NCBI RefSeq assembly: GCF_902500225.1
Contig: NZ_LR722653.1
Location: forward strand, 87,909 to 151,908
DNA: 64,000 bases
Direction: 5' to 3'
DNA from: Buttiauxella massiliensis
GTDB taxonomy: Bacteria > Pseudomonadota > Gammaproteobacteria > Enterobacterales > Enterobacteriaceae
Position numbers and translations under genes: made by a program
Part shown: positions 18,016 through 28,073 of the stretch, piece after piece
Layout of the letters: the number at the start of each line of letters is the position of its first letter
Numbering within the stretch: position 1 is the first letter of the stretch
Notes under the pieces: generated by a model
Databases searched by the model: none
Seen by the model: the letters and a program-made list of their open reading frames with translations, nothing else
What the model was told of the DNA's origin: nothing

Positions 18016-18990
18016 ATGAAAGCAGTCGTACTTGAACAAGTTGAAGGCCAGACTCAGGCCGAGGTAAAACAAATCTCTGCGCCGGCAATCGATCTGGGAA
18101 ATGTGCTGGTTGATGTTGAGTGGTCAAGCCTGAACTATAAAGATGCGCTGGCGATCACTGGCAAAGGCAAAATCATCCGTAACTTCCCGATGGTGCCGGG
18201 GATTGATTTCGCAGGGCGCGTGGCGAGTAGTGATGATGCTAATTTCAGCGCAGGTCAGGAAGTGGTGTTGACCGGCTGGGGTGTGGGTGAAAACCATTGG
18301 GGTGGCCTTGCCGAACAAGCACGTGTGAAATCCGAATGGCTGGTTCCACTGCCTGCCGGCCTTAGCGCACGCAAAGCGATGATCGTCGGCACCGCAGGCT
18401 TTACCGCGATGCTGTGCGTGATGGCGCTGGAAGATGCAGGTATTACACCAGAAAGTGGCGAAGTGGTTGTGACTGGTGCCAGCGGCGGCGTGGGCAGCAC
18501 CGCAATTGCTCTGCTGCATGCTTTGGGCTACCAGGTTGTAGCAGTTTCTGGCCGTGAATCCACTCACGACTACCTGCGCCAGTTAGGTGCCAGCCGCATT
18601 CTGCCACGCAGCGAATTTGCTGAAACTCGTCCACTGGAAAAACAAGTGTGGGCTGGTGCGGTTGATACCGTGGGTGGAAATGTACTCGCCAAACTGCTGG
18701 CACAGATGAACTACTCCGGTTGTGTCGCTGCTTGCGGCCTTGCGGGCGGCTTCTCACTGCCAACGACAGTGATGCCATTCATTCTGCGTAACGTGCGCCT
18801 GCAAGGTGTTGATTCGGTGAGCGCGCCGATTGAGCGCCGAGTTGCCGCGTGGGAGCGTCTGGCCGAATTGTTGCCGGAGAGTTTCTATGAGACGGCGACG
18901 ACCGAGATTAGCATGGAGCAAGCGCCTAAATTTGCCGATGACATTATGAATAATGCGGTTCAGGGTCGGACACTGGTGAAGGTGAAGTAA
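18016..18990 (+). CDS. acuI: Acrylyl-CoA reductase (NADPH) AcuI / YhdH family
   Basis: 324 aa zinc-independent MDR-family oxidoreductase. The N-terminal WSSLNYKDALAITGKGKII and PMVPGIDFAGRV segments, the dinucleotide motif GASGGVGSTAIALL, and the C-terminal VQGRTLVKVK match E. coli YhdH/AcuI. The enzyme reduces toxic acrylyl-CoA to propionyl-CoA with NADPH. GAGGA lies 8 bases before the ATG. It is a single-gene unit whose product protects against acrylate and helps 3-carbon metabolism. Confidence 0.93.
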   Translation: MKAVVLEQVEGQTQAEVKQISAPAIDLGNVLVDVEWSSLNYKDALAITGKGKIIRNFPMVPGIDFAGRVASSDDANFSAGQEVVLTGWGVGENHWGGLAEQARVKSEWLVPLPAGLSARKAMIVGTAGFTAMLCVMALEDAGITPESGEVVVTGASGGVGSTAIALLHALGYQVVAVSGRESTHDYLRQLGASRILPRSEFAETRPLEKQVWAGAVDTVGGNVLAKLLAQMNYSGCVAACGLAGGFSLPTTVMPFILRNVRLQGVDSVSAPIERRVAAWERLAELLPESFYETATTEISMEQAPKFADDIMNNAVQGRTLVKVK

Positions 18991-19005
18991 GCTCTCATCT
19001 CTTTC

Positions 19006-19045
19006 ACAAACTATCTCAATAAGGATAAAAATTGAGATAGTTTGT
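19006..19045. terminator. 15-bp perfect inverted repeat between convergent acuI and antitoxin genes
   Basis: ACAAACTATCTCAAT (19006-19020) and ATTGAGATAGTTTGT (19031-19045) enclose 10 bases. It starts 15 bases after the acuI stop codon and ends 59 bases from the stop of the convergent antitoxin gene. Both strands lack a strong T run, but the position suggests a shared transcription end. Confidence 0.55.
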
Positions 19046-19103
19046 TGTAGTTATCTCTTTCCCCGACTAATCCAGGAGACACTCCATTGGCCCGGATTTT
19101 TTA

Positions 19104-19478
19104 TCAGTCATCAATTAGCTGGGTGACGCGACATCTATACAATTCAGCGAGTTTTTCTAATGTGGAACGCTGAGGTTTAGCACGTTTCTCCATGTTTGCT
19201 ACACCCGCTTGAGAGATGCCGAGCACTTCCGCTACAGCCTCTTGAGATAGACCACGATACATGCGCCAGGCGGCATGTAAAGTCGCGCCTTTTCTCATTT
19301 GGTAGCCTACAACTTCATGTGGGATTGTCTCATCGTCGTTAGGGCCAGGAGCATAGGGAACCGATTCGTAAAAATCATCCAGGTCTGCGGCTTCTACCAG
19401 TTTATTAAACAGGTCAATAGGTATCACAGCAGATTGACGTGCACCATTTTCATCGGTCAAGAATTGTATTTTTTTCAT
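19104..19478 (-). CDS. XRE-family antitoxin of a type II toxin-antitoxin pair
   Basis: 124 aa from the ATG at 19478 (MKKIQFLTDENGARQ); an upstream GTG at 19523 would add 15 residues but has no Shine-Dalgarno. The C-terminal half is a Cro/C1 helix-turn-helix (GLSQEAVAEVLGISQAGVANMEKR, residues ~75-105). The N-terminal half is acidic (DDFYESVPYAPGPNDDE) and probably wraps the toxin. The toxin gene lies just upstream, the reversed order seen in HigBA-like systems. The antitoxin should neutralise the toxin and repress the pair's promoter. Confidence 0.82.
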   Translation of the reverse strand: MKKIQFLTDENGARQSAVIPIDLFNKLVEAADLDDFYESVPYAPGPNDDETIPHEVVGYQMRKGATLHAAWRMYRGLSQEAVAEVLGISQAGVANMEKRAKPQRSTLEKLAELYRCRVTQLIDD

Positions 19479-19551
19479 TCTCACGGGTCTCGCAAATATT
19501 GGAGAAAAGTCGAGATTTCTCACTGGTTGAAGCGGGTTGCCTCGCCTCCAC

Positions 19552-19851
19552 TTAGTATGTATTTGATTGTCTGCGCATTACCTCTTCAATCTGGATTATG
19601 GTTGGATTTCCATCTATTACCGTAAACAGCACCCGATAAACACCCACCCTTACCCGATATTCTTTCCCTTTACTGCCGTGCAGCTTCTTTAAATCTAGCC
19701 GCACATCAGGAAATTCTTCTAGCTCACTTATCCGGGCATATATCGCTTCACGGTAGCGACTATCTATGCGGAGAAGCTGTTTCATTGCCGTCTTACTCCA
19801 TTCAACATTCGGCACTTTGGTTTCCTTATGTCGATCCGTGATAATTATCAT
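19552..19851 (-). CDS. RelE/ParE-family toxin
   Basis: 99 aa. The fold is recognisable from the N-terminal helices (SKTAMKQLLRIDSRYREAIYARISELEEFP), the central LKKLHG and the C-terminal strand block EYRVRVGVYRVLFTVIDGNPTIIQIEEV. YRVRVGVYRV is the hallmark of RelE-type mRNA interferases and ParE. It would inhibit translation (or gyrase, if ParE-like) when the antitoxin is degraded. First gene of the pair. The region upstream is AT-rich and carries repeated TTAGTGATAA-like units. Confidence 0.85.
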   Translation of the reverse strand: MIIITDRHKETKVPNVEWSKTAMKQLLRIDSRYREAIYARISELEEFPDVRLDLKKLHGSKGKEYRVRVGVYRVLFTVIDGNPTIIQIEEVMRRQSNTY

Positions 19852-19855
19852 AACT

Positions 19856-19898
19856 AAATTAAGTGATAAATAAAGTAATTTAGTGATAATTTCACTTA
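19856..19898. promoter_or_regulatory. Candidate operator of the toxin-antitoxin pair
   Basis: TAAGTGA (19860-19866) and TCACTTA (19892-19898) form an inverted repeat. TTAAGTGATAA and TTTAGTGATAA form direct repeats about 20 bases apart. The site begins 5 bases upstream of the toxin start codon, where the XRE antitoxin would be expected to bind. Confidence 0.45.
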
Positions 19899-19942
19899 AA
19901 AATAGTTAAGCTTGAGCGTCCGAACTACAAGACATCTTCTTA

Positions 19943-19989
19943 CCCGGTCAAAGGTCAAAAACCGGTTTAGTTTTTGATCTTTGACCCGG
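19943..19989 (-). terminator. Long hairpin downstream of cobT
   Basis: Two 20-base arms (19943-19962 and 19970-19989) that differ at only two positions enclose a 7-base loop. The hairpin lies 74 bases beyond the cobT stop codon on the minus strand. It lacks a long T tract but is the best candidate for the end of the cobalamin operon transcript. Confidence 0.55.
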
Positions 19990-20063
19990 CATAAATTGTA
20001 CTGAAAGGTAAGTGAACGGAATTATCACGACCCCGGCAAATTCACATTAGTGATCCAAGAAGA

Positions 20064-21116
20064 TCACCCTGGCAACACAATATTGCTGTCTGCCAGCGAT
20101 CCCATATGGTTGTGCATTGCGCACGCCGCATCCACCAGATGCATTGCCAATGCCGCACCGCTGCCTTCACCTAAACGCATACCCATCTGCAAATACGGCT
20201 CCAGCCCTAACTTGTTCATCGCGATCACCGCACCTTTTTCCGCAGACAAATGCGACGGGATTAAATAATCACGCACGCCTGGCGCAATCTTGCAAGCGGC
20301 GAGTGCTGAAGCATAAGACAGGAAACCATCGAGAACGACCGGCAGGCCAGCAGCCGCTGCACCCAACATCACACCCGTCATACCCACCAGGTCGAAACCA
20401 CCCACTTTGGCCAACACATCAATACCATCAGCTGCATCGGGCTGGTTGGTTTCAATCGCTTTACGCACTACGGAAATTTTGTGATGCATCTGGTCGCTTG
20501 GGAAGTTAGCACCCATGCCAACAACGTCATCTGGTGATCTATCGGTCAACACGCTGACCATCGCAGCCGCAGGTGTGGTGTTCGCCATACCTAGTTCACC
20601 CACGCCAAACAGCGTGACGCCCTCAGCGGCTTTCTGCATAGTGAGTTGCATGCTTGCCAGCAGCAAGTTTTCAGCCTGCTCACGGCTCATCGCCGGGCCT
20701 TGGGCAATGTTGCCACTGCCACGTGCCACTTTCATATCCAGCACGCCAGGCAGAGCATCGCTGTCGATACCGACATCGACCACATGAATTTCTGCGCCGA
20801 CAGTCGCGCCCAGTACACACACGCCTGTGTTATGACGCGTCATGTTCATCGCCTGAATAGCGGTCACAATTTGTGGTGAAATAGCCACACCTTCCGCATA
20901 AACACCGTGGTCGGCACACATCACGAAGATTGATTTGCGTTTAGTGTTCAGGCCGTTTTTCATGCCTGGCATTCCTGCCAGCTGCACCGCTAATGCTTCC
21001 AGGCGCCCAAGGCTGCCGAAAGGTTTTAACAGGCCGTCAATGTGTTGTTGTGCGCGAGCCATTGCATCGCTATCAAGCGGGGAAATCATTGCCAATAATG
21101 AATTTAAAGTTTGCAT
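20064..21116 (-). CDS. cobT: CobT, nicotinate-nucleotide:dimethylbenzimidazole phosphoribosyltransferase
   Basis: 350 aa, close to Salmonella CobT. It transfers the phosphoribosyl group of NaMN to 5,6-dimethylbenzimidazole to give alpha-ribazole phosphate for the lower axial ligand. [41 protein letters not shown] and the catalytic Glu region [17 protein letters not shown] are visible. Last gene of the 20-gene operon, separated from cobS by a REP-like element. Confidence 0.97.
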   Translation of the reverse strand: MQTLNSLLAMISPLDSDAMARAQQHIDGLLKPFGSLGRLEALAVQLAGMPGMKNGLNTKRKSIFVMCADHGVYAEGVAISPQIVTAIQAMNMTRHNTGVCVLGATVGAEIHVVDVGIDSDALPGVLDMKVARGSGNIAQGPAMSREQAENLLLASMQLTMQKAAEGVTLFGVGELGMANTTPAAAMVSVLTDRSPDDVVGMGANFPSDQMHHKISVVRKAIETNQPDAADGIDVLAKVGGFDLVGMTGVMLGAAAAGLPVVLDGFLSYASALAACKIAPGVRDYLIPSHLSAEKGAVIAMNKLGLEPYLQMGMRLGEGSGAALAMHLVDAACAMHNHMGSLADSNIVLPG

Positions 21117-21153
21117 TTTTTTATTCTCAGAAACGTTATAAAAAACAGTTCAG

Positions 21154-21182
21154 CAGGTCGGATAAGCACAGCGCCATCCAAC
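21154..21182. repeat. REP-like element between cobT and cobS
   Basis: The sequence has the REP pattern, CGGATAAG then GCGCCATCC, as an imperfect palindrome. It fills much of the 68-base gap between cobS and cobT. REP elements can stabilise upstream mRNA and mark intercistronic junctions. Confidence 0.65.
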
Positions 21183-21184
21183 AA

Positions 21185-21931
21185 TCAGCGCAGCAGCGCG
21201 AGCAGGAAAACCACTTCGCCCAATTCAATCGCCGCCCCCAGCGTGTCGCCGGTTTGCCCGCCGAGCGTGCGCTTCAACATCAGGCCGAGGAGATACATCG
21301 CCAGTATTGTGATAGCCAGCGCCAGCAGCCCGGAAGCGGGCAACAGAACCGTGCACAGCACCGCACCGCCAATCAGCGTCAGCAGCGCCTGTGTGCCCGT
21401 CACTTTGCCGATAAACAGATTGCCCAGCCCTTTCTCACGCGCATACTTGTGGTTGTACATCAGCAGCACACAAGCACTGCGCCCGGCAATGGAAGCCGCT
21501 GCCAGCACCATCAGCATATTATTGCCACGCAGCGCCAGTTCGCTGACCACCAGCACTTTGGTCACAATCACAAAGATCAGCGCCAGCCCACCATGGGTGC
21601 CAAGACGGCTATCACGCATGATTTCCAGCATGCGGTCACGAGTACGCGCCGAGAAAATGCCATCGCACGTGTCAGCCAGGCCATCAAGATGGAAACCACC
21701 GGTCAATAATGCGAGTGCCAGCACATAACCCATGGCAGCTAAAGGCAAGCCAGCCCACGGCTGTAACAGCGTAAACACAGCCCCTGCCAAAGCACCCAGC
21801 ACCAGGCCAACAAATGGAAAGGTCACGATACCGCGCACATACTGGTGTGTTTCGATACCATCAGTCCAGCGCGCGCGCACCGGAATGCGGCTCATAAACT
21901 GCAAAGTGGCGAAGAACAAACGGAAGATCAT
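21185..21931 (-). CDS. cobS: CobS, adenosylcobinamide-GDP ribazoletransferase
   Basis: 248 aa polytopic membrane protein; joins adenosylcobinamide-GDP and alpha-ribazole (phosphate) to make the final cobamide. The Asp-rich motif [16 protein letters not shown] is the conserved catalytic, metal-binding segment. Helices such as [13 protein letters not shown] and [17 protein letters not shown] anchor it in the inner membrane. Its ATG overlaps the cobU stop codon (ATGA). Confidence 0.96.
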   Translation of the reverse strand: MIFRLFFATLQFMSRIPVRARWTDGIETHQYVRGIVTFPFVGLVLGALAGAVFTLLQPWAGLPLAAMGYVLALALLTGGFHLDGLADTCDGIFSARTRDRMLEIMRDSRLGTHGGLALIFVIVTKVLVVSELALRGNNMLMVLAAASIAGRSACVLLMYNHKYAREKGLGNLFIGKVTGTQALLTLIGGAVLCTVLLPASGLLALAITILAMYLLGLMLKRTLGGQTGDTLGAAIELGEVVFLLALLR

Positions 21932-22470
21932 TTAATTTTTACCCCAATCCCTGAAATAACCAGCCACACCTCATCGGCACGCTGCGCCAGGCGCTGGTTT
22001 ACGCGCCCTGCAATATCACGGAAATGCCGCGCGAGGCGGTTTTCCGGCACAATGCCCATTCCTACTTCATTGGTCACCAGAATCACTTCCGCCGGGCTTG
22101 ATTCACAGGCCGCCAGCAAAATGTCGATTTGCTGATTCACCACCTGCTCCATCGAGTCAAAATCCCAGTCGTCTTCTGGCTTATCGCCCGCCGCGTCATA
22201 CATGACGTTGGTAATCAGCGTGGTGATGCATTCCAGTAACACAGCTTCGCGGGCATTGTTGTGCTCATTAATAACGGTGTTTAACTCGCGATACTGCTCA
22301 ACGGTTTGCCAATGCGCCGGGCGGCTGTCGCGATGGTGCGCAATACGCTGCTCCATTTCACTGTCGAAAATTTTCGACGTAGCGATATACAGCACACGTT
22401 CAAAATTTGCGGCCAGTTGTTCGGCATGACGGCTTTTACCGCTACGAGCGCCGCCCGTGACTAATTTCAT
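21928..22470 (-). CDS. cobU: CobU, adenosylcobinamide kinase / guanylyltransferase
   Basis: 180 aa. The P-loop [15 protein letters not shown] starts the protein; [17 protein letters not shown] and [15 protein letters not shown] are the conserved CobU segments. It phosphorylates adenosylcobinamide and then transfers GMP from GTP. The His expected in the guanylylated loop is at [14 protein letters not shown]. The start overlaps the cbiP stop by four bases. Confidence 0.96.
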   Translation of the reverse strand: MKLVTGGARSGKSRHAEQLAANFERVLYIATSKIFDSEMEQRIAHHRDSRPAHWQTVEQYRELNTVINEHNNAREAVLLECITTLITNVMYDAAGDKPEDDWDFDSMEQVVNQQIDILLAACESSPAEVILVTNEVGMGIVPENRLARHFRDIAGRVNQRLAQRADEVWLVISGIGVKIK

Positions 22471-24002
22471 ATTGGTTGTTCCTGATGCTCTTCCATAATC
22501 TGATAAATACGTGAGATATCAATGTTCTCACGCATCGCGTCAGCCAGGATATTAAACTGCTGATCTTTATGATTTTGATAGTCGAACACCTCACCTTCCC
22601 AGGCATTCAGCCCTTTGCGCAGACGCAAGACATCCAACAAACTGCGAGTAAAGCCGCCGCTATCAAACAGGCCATGCAGGTAAGTGCCCAGCACGCGACC
22701 ATCTTCGCTGATAGCGCCATCAACATTATGATAAGGCTGGGTATTACACTCGGTGAAGGTAGCAAACGGTGCGGTATTTTCTCCGCGCTGCGTTTCGCCC
22801 ATATGGATTTCATAACCTTGCAGTGCTGAACCTGAGCTTGCTGCAAAAACGCCTGGCAGTTGCGCCTGAACCTTTCCTGCGACGCGGGTCGTGGTTTTAA
22901 CACTGGCAAAACGTGTCACCACATCCAGCAAACCAATACCGGCCATCTCGCCAAGCCCGGATTCCACTTCGTCGTAAATATGCTGCCCGAGCATCTGATA
23001 GCCGCCGCAAATCCCCAACACCGCGCCGTCATTGTTATGGTGTGTTAGCAGCGCCTGCTCGAGGCCGTTTTCACGCAGCCAGCGCAGGTCGCCGAGGGTA
23101 TTTTTACTGCCCGGCACAATCACCAGGTCACTGTTTTGCAGTTCATCAGGTTTGACTACATAACGCAGGCGCACATCAGGCTGTGCCGCCAACGCATTAA
23201 AATCAGTGAAGTTCGACATGTACGGCAGTTTCAAAACTGCAATATCCAGCTCTTTCGGGGTGACTTCGTCGTATTTCCCACGCTGCAATACAACGCTGTC
23301 TTCATCTTCGAGATCGACATTCAACCACGGCATCACGCCCAAAACGGGTACGCCGGTTAACGCTTCGATTTGTTCGATGCCGGAGTAGAGCAGCGCCACG
23401 TCGCCACGGAACTTGTTAATAATGACACCTTTTACGCGCCACTTTTCATGTTCCAGCAGTAGCGCTATGGTGCCGTAAATAGTAGCGAACACGCCGCCAC
23501 GGTCAATATCTGCAACAAGAATCACCGGGCATTGCGCCAGTTCTGCCATGCCCATATTGACGATATCGCGGTCGCGTAGGTTGATTTCAGCCGGGCTACC
23601 CGCCCCTTCAAGCACCATCACATCATGTTCTGACGCAAGGCTTTGGTAGACCTCGCGGATTTGCGCTTTCAATTGCGGTTTGTAGTTGTGGTAGGTCACA
23701 GCATCCATATTGGTGGCGACTTTACCCATCAACACCACCTGCGCTTTGCAGTCACTGGTTGGTTTGAGTAGTACGGGGTTCATGCGCACATCAGGGGTAA
23801 TTCCAGCCGCTTCAGCCTGGAAAATCTGCGCCCTGCCCATCTCTTTACCATCTGGCGTGATACCCGAATTGAGCGCCATATTCTGCGATTTAAACGGCGC
23901 GGTACGGTGGCCGTCCTGGGCGAAGATCCGACACAGCCCTGCCACCAACATGCTTTTCCCTACATCAGAGGCGGTGCCCTGAACCATGATTGAAAGGCTC
24001 AT
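22467..24002 (-). CDS. cbiP: CbiP, adenosylcobyric acid synthase
   Basis: 511 aa. N-terminal ATP-dependent synthase domain ([30 protein letters not shown]) and C-terminal class I glutamine amidotransferase domain with catalytic Cys in [10 protein letters not shown] and His in [11 protein letters not shown]. It amidates side chains b, d, e and g of adenosylcobyrinic acid a,c-diamide. The start overlaps the cbiO stop by four bases. It follows the cobalt transporter genes, as in Salmonella. Confidence 0.97.
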   Translation of the reverse strand: MSLSIMVQGTASDVGKSMLVAGLCRIFAQDGHRTAPFKSQNMALNSGITPDGKEMGRAQIFQAEAAGITPDVRMNPVLLKPTSDCKAQVVLMGKVATNMDAVTYHNYKPQLKAQIREVYQSLASEHDVMVLEGAGSPAEINLRDRDIVNMGMAELAQCPVILVADIDRGGVFATIYGTIALLLEHEKWRVKGVIINKFRGDVALLYSGIEQIEALTGVPVLGVMPWLNVDLEDEDSVVLQRGKYDEVTPKELDIAVLKLPYMSNFTDFNALAAQPDVRLRYVVKPDELQNSDLVIVPGSKNTLGDLRWLRENGLEQALLTHHNNDGAVLGICGGYQMLGQHIYDEVESGLGEMAGIGLLDVVTRFASVKTTTRVAGKVQAQLPGVFAASSGSALQGYEIHMGETQRGENTAPFATFTECNTQPYHNVDGAISEDGRVLGTYLHGLFDSGGFTRSLLDVLRLRKGLNAWEGEVFDYQNHKDQQFNILADAMRENIDISRIYQIMEEHQEQPI

Positions 24003-24823
24003 CCTGCTTCCTTTGAAACGCGCAAGGCGTTAAACAATTGAGTTTCGGTTTTGCACAACGGGAAACCGAGTTCGCTGTGCAGTTTGACCAGCCATGGCTG
24101 CACAAGCCCGGCATCTTGCAGCATCAGCGCCTGACTAAAGACTTCGCCGGGTTCACCTTGCGCGACGATTCTGCCGCCTTTCATCACATACACGGCGTTG
24201 CAAACTTCATAAATCAGATCAATATCATGGCTTGAGATGACGACGTGCTTACCCTGCGCAGCAATGCGGGCGATGATTTCAATCATCTGCTGGCGGCCCG
24301 ATGGGTCAAGACCGGCGGTCGGTTCATCGAGCAATAAATAGTCGGCTTCCATCACCAGCGCCCCGGCAATCGCCACGCGCTTCTTCTGCCCGTGGCTGAG
24401 ATACTGAATCGGTTTGTGGCGGAAAGATTGCGCATCTACCAGCTGAATCGCGTGTTCGACACGGCGGGCGATTTCGGCTTCATTCACGCCAAGGTTACGC
24501 AAGCTAAACGCGATATCGCTGTCGATATCGGTATAGAAGATTTGTTGTTCCGGGTCCTGAAACACGGTGGTGACTCGCTGGCGGTGCTCAATCAACCCGG
24601 CTTTGCTGTAATTTATCGGTTTGCCCTGCCACAAAACTGCACCAATCTTCGGGCGCAAAACACCGTTGAGGTTCATAAACAGCGTGGATTTCCCACAGCC
24701 GTTTGCGCCGACTATTCCCGTTACCGGGTACGACCCAAAATCAAAGGTTAAATCGTGCAGAACGGTATCGTCCTGATAGCAAAAAGATAAATTTTGGGTT
24801 GTCAGCATCGGTGCGGTTCTCAC
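23999..24823 (-). CDS. cbiO: CbiO, cobalt ECF transporter ATPase
   Basis: 274 aa with Walker [10 protein letters not shown], signature [16 protein letters not shown], Walker [13 protein letters not shown] and H-loop [13 protein letters not shown]-type ATPase that energises CbiMNQ cobalt uptake. It overlaps the cbiQ and cbiP reading frames by four bases each, showing tight coupling. Confidence 0.96.
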   Translation of the reverse strand: MRTAPMLTTQNLSFCYQDDTVLHDLTFDFGSYPVTGIVGANGCGKSTLFMNLNGVLRPKIGAVLWQGKPINYSKAGLIEHRQRVTTVFQDPEQQIFYTDIDSDIAFSLRNLGVNEAEIARRVEHAIQLVDAQSFRHKPIQYLSHGQKKRVAIAGALVMEADYLLLDEPTAGLDPSGRQQMIEIIARIAAQGKHVVISSHDIDLIYEVCNAVYVMKGGRIVAQGEPGEVFSQALMLQDAGLVQPWLVKLHSELGFPLCKTETQLFNALRVSKEAG

Positions 24824-25497
24824 AGGTGGAAATCACCCTGGTAAAGTTTGATATCCAGCGTCGTGACCATTTGCTGGTAACGCAGCAGCACGCGCGAAAA
24901 AAGCATGCTGACTAACATAGCAAGCGAACGGTAGCCACCAGGCAGCGTACGATAACCGAAACGCAATGTCTGAGCACGGTGAATGGCCTGCGCCTCGTCC
25001 AGCAGGATAAAAATAAAACGCCAGGTGAGCAGGATTTGCTCGGTCAGCAAACGCGGTACCCGCAGGCGTTGTAGCAAGATGATCAATTGCGGAAACGGCA
25101 GATTTAGCACCAGCCAGTAAGTTGCGGCAAGTGCTGCAAGGCTACGCCAGAAAGTCTGGTTTGCCATCACCAGGCCCTGCGCATCAATGCCGATATAAAA
25201 CGAGCCGAGCGGCACACTCCACAGCAAAGCCTGCGCGTGGTGCGCGGCACTGAAGATTATCGTCACCACTCCCACTAGCAAAAAGCCCAGTGGTACCGCC
25301 AGCCAGCGCAAATAACGCGCCGGCCCGACGCGCAGCAGCCAACAGGTAAAAGCGGCAATCACTAGCAGCAAAACCGCCTGCCCGACTGGCGGCAGTGCAA
25401 ACGCCAGCACCATCATCACCAGATACAGCGCAAATTTGCGCAGCGGCGAAACACGGCACCAGCGGCTTTGGTAACTGAGTTTATCAATCCCCAGCAT
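24820..25497 (-). CDS. cbiQ: CbiQ, cobalt ECF transporter transmembrane coupling protein
   Basis: 225 aa with about five membrane helices. The two ECF T-component coupling helices are visible as the Ala-Arg type motifs EAQAIHRAQTLRFGYR and LAMLVSMLFSRVLLRYQQM near the C-terminus. It links the CbiO ATPase to the CbiMN substrate-binding unit. It overlaps the cbiN 3' end by 14 bases. Confidence 0.95.
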   Translation of the reverse strand: MLGIDKLSYQSRWCRVSPLRKFALYLVMMVLAFALPPVGQAVLLLVIAAFTCWLLRVGPARYLRWLAVPLGFLLVGVVTIIFSAAHHAQALLWSVPLGSFYIGIDAQGLVMANQTFWRSLAALAATYWLVLNLPFPQLIILLQRLRVPRLLTEQILLTWRFIFILLDEAQAIHRAQTLRFGYRTLPGGYRSLAMLVSMLFSRVLLRYQQMVTTLDIKLYQGDFHL

Positions 25498-25765
25498 GGT
25501 CTTCGCGGCGGCCCCGGTAATAGCCCAGAATGTAGAAAATCACCGCCGTACCGATTGAACCTTGCAGGGTAAACAGCAGGCTTTCGATTTCGCTGCTGGC
25601 AGGTTCATAAAGCGGCTGGAACCACGGTTTGTAATGAGGCGCGACGACCAATATCTGCCCTTCCGCCTGGTCGTCGGAACCGCCGTATTCGCCACCGTGA
25701 GGAACAAAGAACGGCACAATCATCAGCCCTATTATCAGGGCAAGCAATATCAGGGTCTTTTTCAT
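25484..25765 (-). CDS. cbiN: CbiN, cobalt transport protein
   Basis: 93 aa with two membrane helices (LILLALIIGLMIVPFFV and IGTAVIFYILGYYRG) flanking a periplasmic loop containing GSDDQAEG and PWFQPLYEP. CbiN assists loading of Co(II) onto CbiM. It sits one base after cbiM and overlaps cbiQ. Confidence 0.95.
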   Translation of the reverse strand: MKKTLILLALIIGLMIVPFFVPHGGEYGGSDDQAEGQILVVAPHYKPWFQPLYEPASSEIESLLFTLQGSIGTAVIFYILGYYRGRREDHAGD

Positions 25766-25766
25766 T

Positions 25767-26498
25767 TTATTGGCTCCTGGCAGGAAGCAGTTGTCGTTTG
25801 GTTAGCTGGTCGTAAATCATCACAGTGAGCAAGCCTTCGGCGATGGCTATTGGGATCTGCGTCAGACAGAAGATACCCATAAATTTCATTGAGGAACCGG
25901 TAACGCCAAAGTGCGGATCGGGGAACGCTACACCGAGTTGAATCGAAGTGACAAAGTAAGTGGTTAAGTCAGCAATCATCGCACACAGGAACACGGCCAC
26001 ATCGCGGCGAAAGCCCGCTTTACATGCCAGTTTCCACACCAGATATCCGACAATCGGCCCAATAACTGCCATCGACATGCCGTTTGCGCCAAGCGTAGTC
26101 AGCCCGCCGTGTGCCAGTAACAGTGCCTGGAACAGCAGCACAATGGCACCCAAAACCGCAACCACACCCGGGCCGAATAGAATTACCGCAAGGCCAACGC
26201 CAGTTGGGTGCGAGCAGCTTCCGGTAACCGAGGGGATTTTTAACGCCGAGAGCACAAAGATAAATGCACCGCAAAGTGCCAGCAGCACTTTCTGATTGCT
26301 GTCATGTGCCACGATTTGGCGCAAACGCACCAGCCCGACGTACAAGCACGGCAGGAATAAAATCCACCATGCCAGAGCCCACATTGGCGGCAGGAAACCT
26401 TCCATAATGTGCATCGCGAAGGCTTCTTGCGGCACGATGAGCAACAACATCCCCATGCCTAGCCCGCTTAGCGAGAGTTTTTTAAGTAACGATTCCAT
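25767..26498 (-). CDS. cbiM: CbiM, cobalt ECF transporter substrate-specific component
   Basis: 243 aa. An N-terminal signal peptide (to EAFA) precedes the mature start [10 protein letters not shown], whose Met1-His2 coordinate the metal in CbiM/NikM proteins. About six further helices follow, including [18 protein letters not shown] with the second metal His and [11 protein letters not shown]. It determines cobalt specificity of the CbiMNQO importer. First of the four transporter genes; a REP-like element separates it from cbiL. Confidence 0.96.
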   Translation of the reverse strand: MESLLKKLSLSGLGMGMLLLIVPQEAFAMHIMEGFLPPMWALAWWILFLPCLYVGLVRLRQIVAHDSNQKVLLALCGAFIFVLSALKIPSVTGSCSHPTGVGLAVILFGPGVVAVLGAIVLLFQALLLAHGGLTTLGANGMSMAVIGPIVGYLVWKLACKAGFRRDVAVFLCAMIADLTTYFVTSIQLGVAFPDPHFGVTGSSMKFMGIFCLTQIPIAIAEGLLTVMIYDQLTKRQLLPARSQ

Positions 26499-26518
26499 GA
26501 TTTTCCTTTGAACGTTAA

Positions 26519-26550
26519 TGTCGGATGGCGCTTGCGCTTATCAGACCTAC
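26519..26550. repeat. REP-like element between cbiM and cbiL
   Basis: GTCGGATGGCGCTTGCGCTT continuing into ATCAGACCTAC is a classic REP palindrome (CGGATGGCGC/GCGCTTATC). It occupies nearly half of the 67-base gap between the stop of cbiL and the start of cbiM. Confidence 0.75.
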
Positions 26551-26565
26551 GAATGCGTATCAGAT

Positions 26566-27282
26566 TTACAACCTCTGGTTACGCCACTGTTTATTCACAA
26601 GAATGGTCGAAAAATACGGTAGCTTCTGGTCATCCGGCACGTCTTCCAGGTTTCGCCAACATTGCTCGCCCGGTAATGTCGCTTCGGCCATTAACACCGC
26701 ATGTTGAATGATTCCCAGGTGTTGCAGCAGCGCTTTGATTTGCGCGAAGCGGCCATAGACTTTCATCAGCACTACGCTGTCGTGCGCGCGCAATGCTTCG
26801 GTAAGAGCCTGATGTGAAGCTGTGCAAGACATCACCGCCAGGGATTGCTGTTCCATCGCCAGCGGCAGTTGCGCGCGGGAGGCGATAGCAGCAAAAGAGG
26901 TGACACCAGGGACGATTTCCAGCCACTCAGGGTTGCCGATACGCGCCAGCAAAAACACCCAGGTGCTAAATAACATCGAATCACCGAGTGTGATAAACCC
27001 GACCTGTTTCCCCAATTCCACTTCGTGTTGCAGGGCGGCGGCGGTTTCATCCCACACCACCGCTTTTTCGTCGTTATCAGCACTCATTGGGAAGTGGCAG
27101 GTGCGAATTTCGGTAGTTTCAGTGAGATATTCACGCACAATGGAAAGCGCCAGGCTGTCGCCGCCTTTGCGCCCTGCTGGCGCATACAGCACATCAAGTT
27201 TGCCGATGATGCGCGCCGCGCGAACGGTTATCAGATCACTGGCACCAGGGCCCGTTCCGAGAGCATATAAACGGCCGGTCAT
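26566..27282 (-). CDS. cbiL: CbiL, cobalt-precorrin-2 C20-methyltransferase
   Basis: 238 aa SAM-dependent tetrapyrrole methylase: N-terminal YALGTGPGASDLITVRA and the central TLGDSMLFSTWVFL and PGVTSFAAIASRAQLPLA motifs. It adds the C20 methyl group to cobalt-precorrin-2. Its start overlaps the cbiK stop by four bases. Confidence 0.96.
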   Translation of the reverse strand: MTGRLYALGTGPGASDLITVRAARIIGKLDVLYAPAGRKGGDSLALSIVREYLTETTEIRTCHFPMSADNDEKAVVWDETAAALQHEVELGKQVGFITLGDSMLFSTWVFLLARIGNPEWLEIVPGVTSFAAIASRAQLPLAMEQQSLAVMSCTASHQALTEALRAHDSVVLMKVYGRFAQIKALLQHLGIIQHAVLMAEATLPGEQCWRNLEDVPDDQKLPYFSTILVNKQWRNQRL

Positions 27283-28073
27283 GCTGCCACCTCCGCTGAT
27301 TTTTCCAGCGCACGCTGCAAATGGTTCACGAACATGGCGCGAATTTGCGGGTTTTCGCCCAGGCCTTGTAACCAGGGTTGTGCCTCAATGCCCGCTTCCT
27401 GTAACTGGGTTTTCCACGAGTCTTCTTCATCAGACGCCATATCGTTAATGGCATGGTCACCCGCCACCAGCATTAATGGCATCAGGTGTACTTTGCGCAC
27501 CTTTTCTTGCAGTAAACCACGCACGATAAGGTCGATTTCCGGGTAGCTTTCTACCGCGCCAACACGCGCAGGCATCTGGCGCGCCGCCATTAAGTGGTCG
27601 AGACAGGCATAAGCAGAAAACGCATGGTGGCTGGCACCGTGGCCCATAAACACTACGCGCTCATCGGCTTCAAGCTGTGGCATCTGGCTTTGCAGAGCGC
27701 TGAGCAGCAGCTCGTAATCATTGAAATCACTGAGCAGTGCTGTGCCCAATGCCAGGCGCTGGAATAAATGGCTATACGCCTTAACTTCACGGGAGATTTT
27801 TTCGTATTCGTCGCCGTTAATCACATGCAGCGATTGCACGGCCACATCCTGATAACCCAGTTCAGCAAGGCGCAGCAGTGCTTGTGCAGGTGTATCAATG
27901 TCCAGGTTATCGCGCTTTTTTAACTTGCGAATAATCATGCCGGAGGTAAAGGCGCGGAACCGATCGCGGTCGGCAAAGGTACGGCCAAGTTGTTCTTCAC
28001 AGGCAACAATATTTTTGGTGCAGGTGTCGTGGTAACTGGTACCGAAACTGATAACTAACAGGGCTTTCTTCAT
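27279..28073 (-). CDS. cbiK: CbiK, anaerobic cobaltochelatase
   Basis: 264 aa from the ATG at 28073, which overlaps the cbiJ stop codon (ATGA); this is the exact length of Salmonella CbiK. It inserts Co(II) into sirohydrochlorin, the first step specific to the anaerobic route. The metal-binding histidines His145 (GHGASHHAF) and His207 (VAGDHAIND) are at the same numbers as in Salmonella. Its presence, with no CobN, defines the oxygen-independent pathway. Confidence 0.97.
   Translation of the reverse strand: MKKALLVISFGTSYHDTCTKNIVACEEQLGRTFADRDRFRAFTSGMIIRKLKKRDNLDIDTPAQALLRLAELGYQDVAVQSLHVINGDEYEKISREVKAYSHLFQRLALGTALLSDFNDYELLLSALQSQMPQLEADERVVFMGHGASHHAFSAYACLDHLMAARQMPARVGAVESYPEIDLIVRGLLQEKVRKVHLMPLMLVAGDHAINDMASDEEDSWKTQLQEAGIEAQPWLQGLGENPQIRAMFVNHLQRALEKSAEVAA

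Noticed and set aside
20993..21728. Two long plus-strand frames (over 200 codons) opposite cobS
   Set aside because: They mirror GC-rich codon structure of cobS, are Ser/Gln/Arg-rich and match no family. Antisense shadows.
26822..27448. Plus-strand frame of 208 codons opposite cbiL/cbiK
   Set aside because: Crosses two well-supported genes in antisense; composition is that of a shadow frame.
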